Counted from the first letter of the stretch, positions 1 through 6,731 are shown. The stretch: DNA of 12,091 nucleotides from Sphingomonadales bacterium (GCA_028868335.1 JAGWUU010000066.1:1-12091); one strand, 5' to 3'. A program made the numbers and translations. Notes: a model not told the origin generated them from the letters alone.

Positions 1-461
1 GCCACGGTCTGCAGCGCCTCGATCTCGACTTCCTCGTAGCGGCGCGGATCGACGTGCTGGACGCACAGCACCCCCACCGCCCGTTCGCGCCGGACGATCG
101 GCACCCCGGCGAAGGAGTGGAACTTGTCCTCGCCGGTTTCGGGCCGGTACGAGAAGTCTGGGTGGGCTGTAGCCTCTGCAAGGTTCAGCGTTTCGATGTT
201 TTCCGCGATCGTCCCGACCAGGCCTTCGCCGATCGCCATGCGGGTGACGTGGACTGCTTCCTGCGCCAGCCCGCGCGTCGCGAACAACTCAAGCATCCCT
301 TCACGCAGCAGATAGATCGAGCAGACCTCGCTATCGAGGCCTTCGCCGATCACCTCTACCACGGTGTTGAGCTTGGCCTGGGCGTGAGAGCGCGAGGCCA
401 TCACGTCATGCAGGCGGGTCAGGATCGTGCGGGCGGCGGAAACAGCGCTGGGAGCGGACAT
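1..461 (-). CDS. ptsP: PtsP (EI-Ntr), N-terminal GAF part, cut by window edge
   Basis: Phosphoenolpyruvate-protein phosphotransferase of the nitrogen PTS. In this family the enzyme takes phosphate from PEP and passes it to NPr and then EIIA-Ntr in the cytoplasm, and an N-terminal GAF domain senses the signal (glutamine in several species). Only the first 153 codons are present; the rest lies left of position 1. The translation begins MSAPSAVSAARTILTRLHDV and runs as one GAF domain (about residues 20-150). It carries the features typical of PtsP GAF domains: EVCSIYLLREG, then GEGLVGTIAE, then HSFAGVPIVRRERAVGVL. The ATG at 461 is preceded by an AGGG about 7 bases upstream, which supports this start. 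The catalytic PTS domains are not visible, so another GAF protein is possible, but the GAF sequence is strongly PtsP-like. It is transcribed the same way as the DUF465 gene 118 bases upstream. Confidence 0.85.
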   Translation of the reverse strand, partial: MSAPSAVSAARTILTRLHDVMASRSHAQAKLNTVVEVIGEGLDSEVCSIYLLREGMLELFATRGLAQEAVHVTRMAIGEGLVGTIAENIETLNLAEATAHPDFSYRPETGEDKFHSFAGVPIVRRERAVGVLCVQHVDPRRYEEVEIEALQTV

Positions 462-579
462 GGCACAACCCTAACGCAAAGCACCGTCCATGAAAACGCG
501 CGATACCGGGAATTTGCTGGAAGTTTTCCCGACCGGCGCGCGCGGCTGCGAAACCGCGCCCGCCGGACGGTGAACAGCC

Positions 580-735
580 CTAGAAGTGGGCCATCTCCTC
601 CTTGATCCTCAGCTTTCGCTTCTTGAGCGTCTGGATAATCGTCAGGTCAGGCAACGGGCGGCTCTGTTCTTCTTCGATTTGCCGTTCGATTCCGGCATGT
701 TTGAGCTGCAAGGCGCTGACGTGCGACTGTTCCAT
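580..735 (-). CDS. Small DUF465 (YdcH-family) protein, 51 aa
   Basis: A 51-residue protein beginning MEQSHVSALQLKHAGIERQI and ending in KKRKLRIKEEMAHF. The ending LKKRKLRIKEE is the hallmark of the DUF465/YdcH family (Pfam PF04325): short, charged, two-helix coiled-coil proteins common in Proteobacteria and of unknown function. The ATG at 735 has an AAGGAG 8 bases upstream, so start and expression are well supported. It is divergent from a second DUF465 gene at 933 and lies upstream of ptsP on the same strand. It is unusually short even for this family. Whether it is co-transcribed with ptsP is unclear: the gap of 118 bases contains a GC-rich 6-base-pair hairpin (540-559) but no T tract. Confidence 0.85.
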   Translation of the reverse strand: MEQSHVSALQLKHAGIERQIEEEQSRPLPDLTIIQTLKKRKLRIKEEMAHF

Positions 736-932
736 ATGAGCGTCTCCTTATCGCTGGCCCCCAAGAGGCCGCAGAGTCCCTTTCCGGTCCCGACTCGGAA
801 ACCGGCGGGTCGCTGCGATTGTCAGGTAAGCATATTAAGCTTATCTTGCGAAGCACCTTGCGCAAGCCGATGCGGCGAGCCTTGGCGATGTTACGATGAG
901 CCGGGCGAAAAGCTGGCGGTGGGAGGCCGCGC
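736..932. promoter_or_regulatory. Divergent promoter region between the two DUF465 genes
   Basis: This 197-base spacer separates two divergent DUF465 genes and contains the most AT-rich stretch of the neighbourhood (about 826-850). A plausible sigma-70-type promoter reads to the right: TTGTCA at 819-824, a 17-base spacer, then TATCTT at 842-847. It would give a leader of about 80 bases before the GTG at 933. Two palindromes sit here: TAAGCTTA (836-843), inside the candidate promoter, and CTTGCGCAAG (857-866), just after it. TTAA at 835-838 followed seven bases later by TTGC resembles a degraded CtrA site (TTAA-N7-TTAA), matching 6 of 8 bases. No convincing leftward promoter was found. Confidence 0.45.
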
Positions 933-1130
933 GTGAACGAAGAGGAAATGCGCAAGCGACTTGAAGTGCTGAGGATCGAACACCGCGATCTTGACGCGGC
1001 GATCGACGCGCTGACAAACGGAGGCAGTGGCGATCAGTTGCAGATCGCCCGGCTGAAGAAGCGCAAACTCAAGCTCAAGGACCAGATCGCGATGATCGAG
1101 GACTATCTAATCCCTGATATCATTGCCTGA
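933..1130 (+). CDS. DUF465 (YdcH-family) protein, 65 aa
   Basis: A 65-residue DUF465/YdcH-family protein (Pfam PF04325), function unknown. It is a charged, helical protein: an N-terminal helix rich in Glu, Arg and Leu (residues 2-28), a short Gly/Ser turn (NGGSGD, about 29-34), then the family signature LKKRKLKLKDQIAMIE. The shape fits a helical hairpin or coiled-coil dimer. The GTG at 933 is chosen because GGGAGG ends 6 bases before it; the next in-frame ATG at 948 has no such site and would cut into the first helix. It is a paralogue of the 51-residue protein encoded on the other strand at 580-735, sharing the KKRKL-K core. A terminator-like hairpin follows 15 bases after its stop. Confidence 0.9.
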   Translation: MNEEEMRKRLEVLRIEHRDLDAAIDALTNGGSGDQLQIARLKKRKLKLKDQIAMIEDYLIPDIIA

Positions 1131-1145
1131 TTGCAGTTTGGCCCA

Positions 1146-1165
1146 AGACCCGCTTCGTCGGGTTT
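1146..1165 (+). terminator. Terminator-like hairpin after the DUF465 gene
   Basis: AGACCCG at 1146-1152 pairs with CGGGTTT at 1159-1165 (7 pairs, one of them G-T, 6-base loop). It begins 15 bases after the DUF465 stop, where a terminator is expected. The T run merges with the stem and is short (TTT then CC), so it is a weak intrinsic terminator at best. It could also be the first element of the leader of the gene at 1269. Confidence 0.4.
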
Positions 1166-1180
1166 CCTGCACGGCGTAAC

Positions 1181-1257
1181 GTCCCTTGGCGGGACAGTCC
1201 CAAAATGGTGTGAGAAACTGCCATCGAAGCAATTGGCAGAGGCGATTCTTCGCGCCT
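1181..1257 (+). promoter_or_regulatory. Leader with three successive hairpins before the DUF1465 gene
   Basis: Three further perfect inverted repeats follow in a row. GTCCC/GGGAC lies at 1181-1195 (5-base loop), CTGCCA/TGGCAG at 1218-1239 (10-base loop), and AGGCG/CGCCT at 1240-1257 (8-base loop). The last ends 11 bases before the ATG at 1269, where no clear Shine-Dalgarno sequence is present. The region is open in the reading frame of the downstream gene, but its translation resembles nothing known. The stems are seen directly; any role in controlling translation is inference. Confidence 0.3.
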
Positions 1258-1268
1258 ATCGAACCGCA

Positions 1269-1733
1269 ATGGCAACGCCTGCATCTATCAATCCGCGGAT
1301 CGTCGAAGGGCTCTATTGCGAGGCTCTGGCCCTTTCCGACGAAGTGCGCTCGGCCTTTGCGGAGCATGGTCGGTTTGATCGCGACGAGGATGCCGATCTC
1401 GCCAAGGTCGCCCTGTCGTGCGAGGCGCTGCGCACCACCACCCGGATGATGCACGCGGTCGCCTGGCTGCTCAACCACCGCGCCTTCTTCGCTGGCGATC
1501 TGACTGAATTCCAGTTGCGTCGGTACGGCAAGCTGGTCGATTTTCACGAAGGCGATCCCGAACATCTCGCGCGCCTCGATCCCGAAATGCGCGAGCTGAT
1601 CCGCGCGACCGAGCGTTTCCATGCCCGGCTCAAGCGGCTCGACAACGGTTGGCGCGAGCGCGACCCCGGCACGCCGAGCGCGATCGCCCGCCTGCGCGAG
1701 CGGCTGGCCCAGCAATCGGGTCGTCTCGGCTAG
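1269..1733 (+). CDS. DUF1465 / RcdA-family protein
   Basis: A 154-residue, all-helical, cytoplasmic protein of the DUF1465 family, to which Caulobacter RcdA belongs. In Caulobacter, RcdA is an adaptor that, with CpdR and PopA, delivers CtrA and other substrates to the ClpXP protease during the cell cycle. Family features visible here are GLYCEALALSDEVRSAF (residues 14-30) and ALSCEALRTTTRMMHAVAWLL (48-68), which form the core helical bundle, followed by a charged tail. The length is close to Caulobacter RcdA. The ATG at 1269 is preferred because it begins just before the conserved INPRIVEGLY segment. The frame stays open back to 1131, but that stretch looks like leader RNA. No clear ribosome site precedes the ATG. 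It ends 9 bases from the convergent glpK. The family call is firm; the CtrA role in this organism is inferred. Confidence 0.85.
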   Translation: MATPASINPRIVEGLYCEALALSDEVRSAFAEHGRFDRDEDADLAKVALSCEALRTTTRMMHAVAWLLNHRAFFAGDLTEFQLRRYGKLVDFHEGDPEHLARLDPEMRELIRATERFHARLKRLDNGWRERDPGTPSAIARLRERLAQQSGRLG

Positions 1734-1742
1734 AGTCAGCGT

Positions 1743-3212
1743 TTAGGTCGCTGCCAGCGCCTTGGCCCAGGCAGCGCGCCGGGCGGCGATGTCGGTCGGG
1801 GCGGGCGTAAACCGGGTGACGGCCCCGCGCATTGCGCTGGCGGCGTGGTCCAGCGAATCGAACAGCCCTGCCCCCACCCCGGCCAGCATCGCCGCGCCTA
1901 GCGCGGTTGTTTCGACGAAGGCCGGACGCTCGACCTGGATCTGCAACACATTGGCCAGATCCTGCGCCATCCAGTCGTTGGCGCTCATCCCCCCGTCGAT
2001 CCTGAGCGAGGTCCATGCCGCGCCGTCAGCCGCAAACGCCTCGGCCAGTTCGAGCGTCTGCATTGCCATCGATTCCAGAGCGGCACGGGCAATATGCGCG
2101 CGCGTGGTGGCAAGGCTCATACCCGTGATCACGGCGCGCGCCTCGGGCCGCCAATGCGGCGCGCCCAGTCCGGACAACGCGGGAACGATCGTCACCCCTC
2201 CGTTGTCCCCGACCGAGCGGGCAAGCGCCTCGCTTTCAGCGGCGCTGCCGATCAGGCCCAGGCCATCACGCAGCCACTTGATCAGGCTGCCCGCGACGAA
2301 AACCGAACCTTCGAGCGCATAGGTCCGCCGCCCGCCAAGCTGACACAGCACTGTGCCCAGCAGGCGGTTGGCCGAATGCGGCACGACCCCGCCCATGTTG
2401 GCAAGGACGAAAGCCCCGGTTCCATAGGTCGCCTTGGTTTCACCCGGCGAAAGGCAGCCCTGGCCGAGAGTTGCCGACTGCTGATCCCCGGCCATGCCAC
2501 AGATCGGGATCGCGCCGCCGAACAGTACCGGGTCCGTGCTGCCGAAATTGCCCGCGCAATCGACAACCTCGCCCAGCGCGGCGCGGGGCACGCCGAACAG
2601 GTCGCACAGGCCGTCGTCCCAGCTCGAGCCGGCAAGCGGCAGCAGCAGGGTGCGGCTGGCGTTGCTGGCGTCGGTCAGGTGCGCGCCCCCGGTGAGCCGG
2701 GCGACCAGCCAGTCCTCGACCGTCCCCAGCGCCAGCCGCCCCGCCCCGGCCGCTTCAGCGACGGCGGGGATATTGTCGATCAGCCAGCGCATCTTGGTCG
2801 CCGAGAAATAGGGATCGAGCAGCAACCCGGTGCTGGCCTGGACCGCGGACTCAAGCCCCCGCTCTTTCAATGCGGCGCAGGCATCGGCGGTGCGCCGGTC
2901 CTGCCAGACCAACGCGCGGTGCAGGGGGAGCAGGCTCTGCCGATCCCAGGCGACCACGGTTTCGCGCTGGTTGGTGATCCCGATGGCGGCGATCCGCCCG
3001 GCCCCACCCGCCGCCGCCACGGCGTCGCGCGCGCAGGCCAGGGTCTTGTCCCAAATCTCCAGCGCATCGTGTTCGACCCAGCCCGGCGCGGGATAGTGCT
3101 GGGTCAGCTCGCGCTGCGACAGGCCCGATGGTGTCCCGTCAGGGGCAAACAGCAGGGCTCGGGTAGAGGTGGTTCCGGCATCGAGAACAAGGATAAGCGG
3201 TTGGTCAGTCAT
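1743..3212 (-). CDS. glpK: Glycerol kinase
   Basis: ATP-dependent glycerol kinase of the FGGY family (glycerol to sn-glycerol 3-phosphate), cytoplasmic, 489 residues against 502 in E. coli. The collinear motifs are clear: LDAGTTSTRALLF (10-22, phosphate loop), PGWVEHD, GITNQRETVVAWD, LLDPYFSATK, AGDQQSATLGQ, TYGTGAF and IDGGMSANDWM. The glycerol-binding residues of the E. coli enzyme have equivalents here: R83 and E84 in NQRET, Y135 in DPYF, D243 and Q244 in GDQQ. The E. coli fructose-1,6-bisphosphate site (G234/R236) is not kept: the position matching R236 is A234 in FGGAIPICG. Feedback by that sugar is therefore probably absent. ATG 3212 has GGGAG 6 bases upstream. No glpF, glpD or glpR lies beside it, so glycerol uptake and oxidation genes must be elsewhere. 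It is divergent from the MBL hydrolase. Confidence 0.96.
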   Translation of the reverse strand: MTDQPLILVLDAGTTSTRALLFAPDGTPSGLSQRELTQHYPAPGWVEHDALEIWDKTLACARDAVAAAGGAGRIAAIGITNQRETVVAWDRQSLLPLHRALVWQDRRTADACAALKERGLESAVQASTGLLLDPYFSATKMRWLIDNIPAVAEAAGAGRLALGTVEDWLVARLTGGAHLTDASNASRTLLLPLAGSSWDDGLCDLFGVPRAALGEVVDCAGNFGSTDPVLFGGAIPICGMAGDQQSATLGQGCLSPGETKATYGTGAFVLANMGGVVPHSANRLLGTVLCQLGGRRTYALEGSVFVAGSLIKWLRDGLGLIGSAAESEALARSVGDNGGVTIVPALSGLGAPHWRPEARAVITGMSLATTRAHIARAALESMAMQTLELAEAFAADGAAWTSLRIDGGMSANDWMAQDLANVLQIQVERPAFVETTALGAAMLAGVGAGLFDSLDHAASAMRGAVTRFTPAPTDIAARRAAWAKALAAT

Positions 3213-3278
3213 TTCTGTCTCCCGCGGCCATCCTGCCGGTGCTTGGATTGTCGGGCAAGTGTCGCCATATGCCTGTCC

Positions 3279-4184
3279 ATGGACGCTCCGCCCAAACCCT
3301 GGCCGACGGGCCTCGCCGAACTATGCGAACCGCTGGTGCGCCGCGTGCTGGCGCCCAATCCCTCGCACTACACCTATACCGGAACCCAGACCTATCTGGT
3401 TGGCGCGGGCGATGCGGTCGCGGTGATCGATCCCGGTCCGGCCGGAACCGGCATGGCTGGCCATGCCGATACCAACGGCGCCGGGCATGTCTATGCGATC
3501 CTTGCCGCCGTTGGCGATGCGCGGATCGCGGCGATCTTGTGCACCCACACCCACCGCGATCATTCCCCGGCCGCCGCCGAACTCAGGGCGCGCACCGGCG
3601 CGCCGATCATTGGCTGCGCCCCGCTGGCGATGGACGACGACGGCCCGCGCGCGGACACCGCCTTCGATCCCGACTATGCGCCCGATCGCGTGCTTGCCGA
3701 TGGCGAGCGCCTGACCGGCCCGGACTGGACGATCGAGGCGGTCGCCACGCCCGGCCATACCAGCAACCACCTGTGCTACGCGCTGGTGGAAAGCGGTGCG
3801 CTGTTCACCGGCGATCACGTCATGGCCTGGTCGACCAGCGTGGTTTCGCCGCCTGATGGCGACATGCGAGCCTATATGGCCAGCCTCCAGAAACTCCACG
3901 ATCGCGATGATCGCGTCTATTATCCGGCGCATGGCCCGGCCGTGGACAAGCCGCGCCAACTGGTGCGCGGGATGCTCGGCCACCGCCGCCAGCGCGAGGC
4001 GCAGATCCTGCGCCTGCTGGACAAGGGGCCGCAACAGATAACCGACATGGTGCCGGTGATGTACAAGGGCCTCGATCCACGCCTCACCGGGGCGGCGGGC
4101 CGATCGGTACTCGCCCACCTGGTCGACCTGCGCCATCAGGGCCGCGTCGAAAGCGAGGGGGACTTGTGGACGCTGACCGCCTGA
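3279..4184 (+). CDS. MBL-fold metallo-hydrolase with C-terminal winged helix (LACTB2-like)
   Basis: A 301-residue metallo-beta-lactamase-fold hydrolase. The dinuclear metal site is complete: THTHRDH (H90, H92, D94, H95), PGH (H160), TGDH (D179) and PAHG (H218). After the MBL domain (about 35-220) comes a winged-helix tail (about 235-300, from HRRQREAQILRLL to VDLRHQGRVESEGDLWTL). This is the arrangement of the LACTB2-like group, whose human member is a mitochondrial endoribonuclease. The true substrate here cannot be told from sequence; hydroxyacylglutathione hydrolase-like or nucleic-acid activity are both possible. The ATG at 3279 is chosen because MBL similarity begins shortly after it. 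The frame is open much further upstream only because it runs antisense to glpK. The ribosome site is poor. The last 19 bases overlap the next gene, which implies coupled translation. Confidence 0.9.
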   Translation: MDAPPKPWPTGLAELCEPLVRRVLAPNPSHYTYTGTQTYLVGAGDAVAVIDPGPAGTGMAGHADTNGAGHVYAILAAVGDARIAAILCTHTHRDHSPAAAELRARTGAPIIGCAPLAMDDDGPRADTAFDPDYAPDRVLADGERLTGPDWTIEAVATPGHTSNHLCYALVESGALFTGDHVMAWSTSVVSPPDGDMRAYMASLQKLHDRDDRVYYPAHGPAVDKPRQLVRGMLGHRRQREAQILRLLDKGPQQITDMVPVMYKGLDPRLTGAAGRSVLAHLVDLRHQGRVESEGDLWTLTA

Positions 4185-4804
4185 CATTGTCTCCCACCCG
4201 GCGCGGCGCACCGTGGATCGCCGTCGCGGGCGCGCTGGCGCTGGCCGGATGGCTCGGCTGGAAGGCCTATGGCCCGCGTGACCTGGGCGATCCGGTGGCG
4301 ACCAGCCTGGTCGCGCTGGAAAAGCAGGACCGGCTGTCGGTCTTTTCCGCCCAGCTCTCCCCGGTGGTCGCCGCCGATGATGAGCGGATGTTCGGCATGC
4401 TCAAGAGCCGTCAGGTCGCGGTGATCCCGGCGCGCGTCGACTACACTGTCGACATGGCGGCGATGGGCCGCGACCGGATGAAATGGGACGCGGCGGCCAA
4501 GCGGCTCGACGTCACCCTGCCCCCGCTGCAACTGAGCAAGCCCAATCTTGACGAAGGCCATGCCCAGTACCTGCAGGAAGGCGTGTGGATCACCCGCGAT
4601 GCGCAGGCCCAGTTAACCCGCGACAACACCCTGCTCGCCGAAAAGCAGGCCGCGCAGCAGGCCGCCAGTCCGGTGCTGCTCGATCTTGCCCGCAGCGCCG
4701 CAAAGGACGCGGTGCGCCAGAACCTGGCCATTCCGCTCAAGGTCGCAGGCTTTGGCGAGGTTACGGTGACGGTGCGTTTCGACGGGGAAACCGGCACGCC
4801 TTAA
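4166..4804 (+). CDS. Membrane-anchored DUF4230 protein
   Basis: A 212-residue protein of the DUF4230 family, function unknown. A short cytoplasmic N-terminus is followed by one membrane segment (about 17-33, WIAVAGALALAGWLGW); the remainder would lie in the periplasm. Family features are LEKQDRLSVFSAQL (51-64), then SRQVAVIPARVDYTVDM (81-97), then a basic/acidic helical region and a final beta segment (GFGEVTVTVRF). The start is a GTG at 4166, with a GAGGGGG run ending about 4 bases upstream, inside the preceding gene. The 19-base overlap with the MBL hydrolase gene suggests co-expression, though a joint function is not evident. Confidence 0.85.
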   Translation: MDADRLTLSPTRRGAPWIAVAGALALAGWLGWKAYGPRDLGDPVATSLVALEKQDRLSVFSAQLSPVVAADDERMFGMLKSRQVAVIPARVDYTVDMAAMGRDRMKWDAAAKRLDVTLPPLQLSKPNLDEGHAQYLQEGVWITRDAQAQLTRDNTLLAEKQAAQQAASPVLLDLARSAAKDAVRQNLAIPLKVAGFGEVTVTVRFDGETGTP

Positions 4805-4880
4805 CCGCCTTGCCCCGAACCGCATTCGCGCGCATCATCCCCCTCGCAGATGGGGTCGGCACTGTTGGGGAGGAATCTCT

Positions 4881-5678
4881 ATGGCGACGCTTGCTGCGCG
4901 AAACCCTGTTCAATTCGATGTCCCCGCCGATGTGCGCTTTGCCGCGCGAACGGCAATACTCATGGCCGTAACGGTCGTTGTCGGCTTCTTCACCCAATGG
5001 GCAATGGGCCGGTCAACATTCGCCTCCCCGCTGCGCGTACACCTGCATGCCTTCGCATTCATGGGCTGGGTTGCGCTGTTCGTCACCCAGGGCCAGCTTG
5101 CCCTGCGCGGCGAGACGGCGTTCCACCGCAAGCTCGGCTGGATCGGCACCGCATGGCTCGCGCTGATGCTCGCCGCCGCGATCAACGTCATCGTGGCGAT
5201 GACGCGCAACGGCACGGTGCCGTTCTTCTTCACCCCGCAGCAACTGCTCATCGCCGATCCGATGACCCTGCTCGCATTCGTCGGCCTGACCTTCGCGGCT
5301 GTCGCGATGCGGCGCAGGACCGATTGGCACGTTCGCCTTCACATCTGCGCAATGTCGGCGATCATGGCGCCTGCGTTCGGGCGGATGCTGCCGATGCCGC
5401 TGCTGGTGCCCTATGCCTTCGAAACCTCGGTGCTGTTCGGCATGGTCTTTGTCGTGGCCGGAATGATCCGCGACATGCGCAAGTACGGCACCGTCCATCC
5501 GGCGTGGTTGTGGGGCATCGGCGCTGTCGTCGTCACGGTCGGGCTGTCCGATGCGATCACCTATTCATCGGTGGGCAATGGCATCTACCGGACCGTGACC
5601 GCCGGTTATCCCGGCGAACGAATCCCCGGGCTCGAATTCCCCAAACCACCGCCCACGCCCTTGATCACCGGGCGCTAA
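4881..5678 (+). CDS. Multi-pass membrane protein with conserved-looking histidines
   Basis: A 265-residue integral membrane protein of unknown function with about seven predicted membrane segments (about 22-42, 56-76, 87-107, 125-143, 153-173, 181-197 and 207-227). Histidines cluster at helix ends: VHLHAFAFMGW (H54, H56), FHRKLGWIG (H82) and DWHVRLHICAM (H150, H154). The pattern of an HxHA helix, an HRxLGxxG turn and a later HxRLH resembles uncharacterised membrane proteins and, loosely, DUF2306-type proteins. Such histidines could bind haem or metal, but that is inference. The C-terminus is Pro-rich (EFPKPPPTPLITGR). ATG 4881 is well supported by GGGGAGGA about 6 bases upstream. The stop codon lies inside a perfect hairpin, 17 bases before nadA, so the two may share a transcript. 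Confidence 0.8.
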   Translation: MATLAARNPVQFDVPADVRFAARTAILMAVTVVVGFFTQWAMGRSTFASPLRVHLHAFAFMGWVALFVTQGQLALRGETAFHRKLGWIGTAWLALMLAAAINVIVAMTRNGTVPFFFTPQQLLIADPMTLLAFVGLTFAAVAMRRRTDWHVRLHICAMSAIMAPAFGRMLPMPLLVPYAFETSVLFGMVFVVAGMIRDMRKYGTVHPAWLWGIGAVVVTVGLSDAITYSSVGNGIYRTVTAGYPGERIPGLEFPKPPPTPLITGR

Positions 5679-5684
5679 GCGCCC
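5670..5684 (+). repeat. Perfect inverted repeat around the stop codon before nadA
   Basis: GGGCGC (5670-5675) and GCGCCC (5679-5684) flank the TAA stop codon of the membrane-protein gene. GCCC at 5681-5684 can instead pair with GGGC at 5692-5695, which touches the probable nadA ribosome site (AAAAGGG). The two pairings exclude each other. No T tract follows, so it is not a standard terminator. Confidence 0.4.
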
Positions 5685-5695
5685 ATTAAAAGGGC

Positions 5696-6682
5696 ATGAC
5701 TGCCCAGCCACAATCCCTCACCGGCCTCGACCTGCGTGCCGAAATCGACCGCCTGCGCAAAGAGCGCAACGCGATCATCCTGGCGCACTACTACCAAAGG
5801 CCGGAGATCCAGGACCTCGCCGATTACGTCGGGGATTCGCTGGAGCTGTCGAAGAAGGCCGCCGCGACCGACGCGGAAGTGATCGCATTCTGCGGGGTCA
5901 AGTTCATGGCCGAAACCGCCAAGATCCTGTCACCGGAAAAGATCGTGGTCCTGCCCGATCTCAACGCCGGGTGCAGCCTTGAGGATTCGTGCCCACCGGA
6001 AAAGTTCGCCGCCTTCCGCGCCGCGCATCCCGATCACATCGCGCTGACCTACATCAACTGCTCGACCGAGGTGAAGGCGCTGTCCGACATCATTGTCACC
6101 AGCTCCAGCGCGGAGACGATCCTTGCGCAGATCCCGCCCGAACAGAAGATCATCTTCGGCCCCGACCGCCACCTTGGCGGTTACCTGTCCCGAAAGTTCG
6201 GGCGCGAGATGCTGCTGTGGCCCGGTGTGTGCATCGTCCACGAAGCGTTCAGCGAAACCGAGCTGCTCAAGCTCAAGGCCCAGCACCCCGGCGCGCCCGT
6301 CGCCGCGCACCCCGAATGCCCGCCACACATCGTCGACCACGCCGACTATGTCGGATCGACCAGCGGCATCCTCAATTTCGCCAAGCGCTTTGACGGCGAC
6401 ACGCTGATCGTCGCAACCGAACCGCACATCATCCACCAGATGCAGCTCGCCCTGCCCGGCAAGACCTTCATCGGCGCCCCCGGCGCGGATGGCCAGTGCG
6501 CCTGCAACATCTGCCCCTACATGGCGCTCAACACGCTCGAAAAGCTCTACCTCGCCCTCCGCGACCTCGAACCCCGGATCGAGATCGAGGAAGGGCTGCG
6601 ACTTCAGGCCAAAAAGAGCCTCGACCGGATGCTGGAAATGGCCGGCGGGACGGTGGGCAAGGGGGACCTGGGCGCGCGGTAA
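5696..6682 (+). CDS. nadA: Quinolinate synthase NadA
   Basis: Quinolinate synthase condenses iminoaspartate with dihydroxyacetone phosphate to quinolinate in de novo NAD synthesis, using a [4Fe-4S] cluster. The protein is 328 residues, a usual length. Diagnostic segments in order are ILAHYYQRPEIQDLADYVGDSL (28-49), GVKFMAETAKIL, LPDLNAGCSLEDSCP, YINCSTEVKA, CTSS-like IVTSSSAE, FGPDRHLGGYL, PGVCIVHE, HPECPP, GSTSGI and CACNICPYM. By comparison with solved NadA enzymes, the cluster ligands should be C93 (AGCS), C179 (PGVC) and C273 (NICPYM). All are present, so the enzyme should be active. ATG 5696 follows AAAAGGG at close spacing. nadB (or aspartate dehydrogenase) and nadC are not in the window, unlike the common nadA-nadB-nadC cluster. 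Its 3' region holds nested inverted repeats. Confidence 0.97.
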   Translation: MTAQPQSLTGLDLRAEIDRLRKERNAIILAHYYQRPEIQDLADYVGDSLELSKKAAATDAEVIAFCGVKFMAETAKILSPEKIVVLPDLNAGCSLEDSCPPEKFAAFRAAHPDHIALTYINCSTEVKALSDIIVTSSSAETILAQIPPEQKIIFGPDRHLGGYLSRKFGREMLLWPGVCIVHEAFSETELLKLKAQHPGAPVAAHPECPPHIVDHADYVGSTSGILNFAKRFDGDTLIVATEPHIIHQMQLALPGKTFIGAPGADGQCACNICPYMALNTLEKLYLALRDLEPRIEIEEGLRLQAKKSLDRMLEMAGGTVGKGDLGAR

Positions 6683-6731
6683 CCTGCACACCGCGCTCCG
6701 ATCACCTCGAGAAAGCCGCGCGTTGTCCTGA

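Noticed and set aside
54..605. A 183-codon open frame on the plus strand at the left edge
   Set aside because: It is antisense to the ptsP GAF region, which has a clear family pattern and ribosome site on the minus strand.
1131..1268. N-terminal extension of the DUF1465 protein starting with TTG at 1131
   Set aside because: The family's conserved part begins at INPRIVEGLY just after the ATG at 1269. The extension starts directly after the previous stop with no ribosome site and overlaps several hairpins.
2094..3278. A long in-frame upstream extension of the MBL hydrolase
   Set aside because: This part is antisense to glpK and has low-complexity composition. MBL similarity begins after the ATG at 3279, so the extension is not coding.
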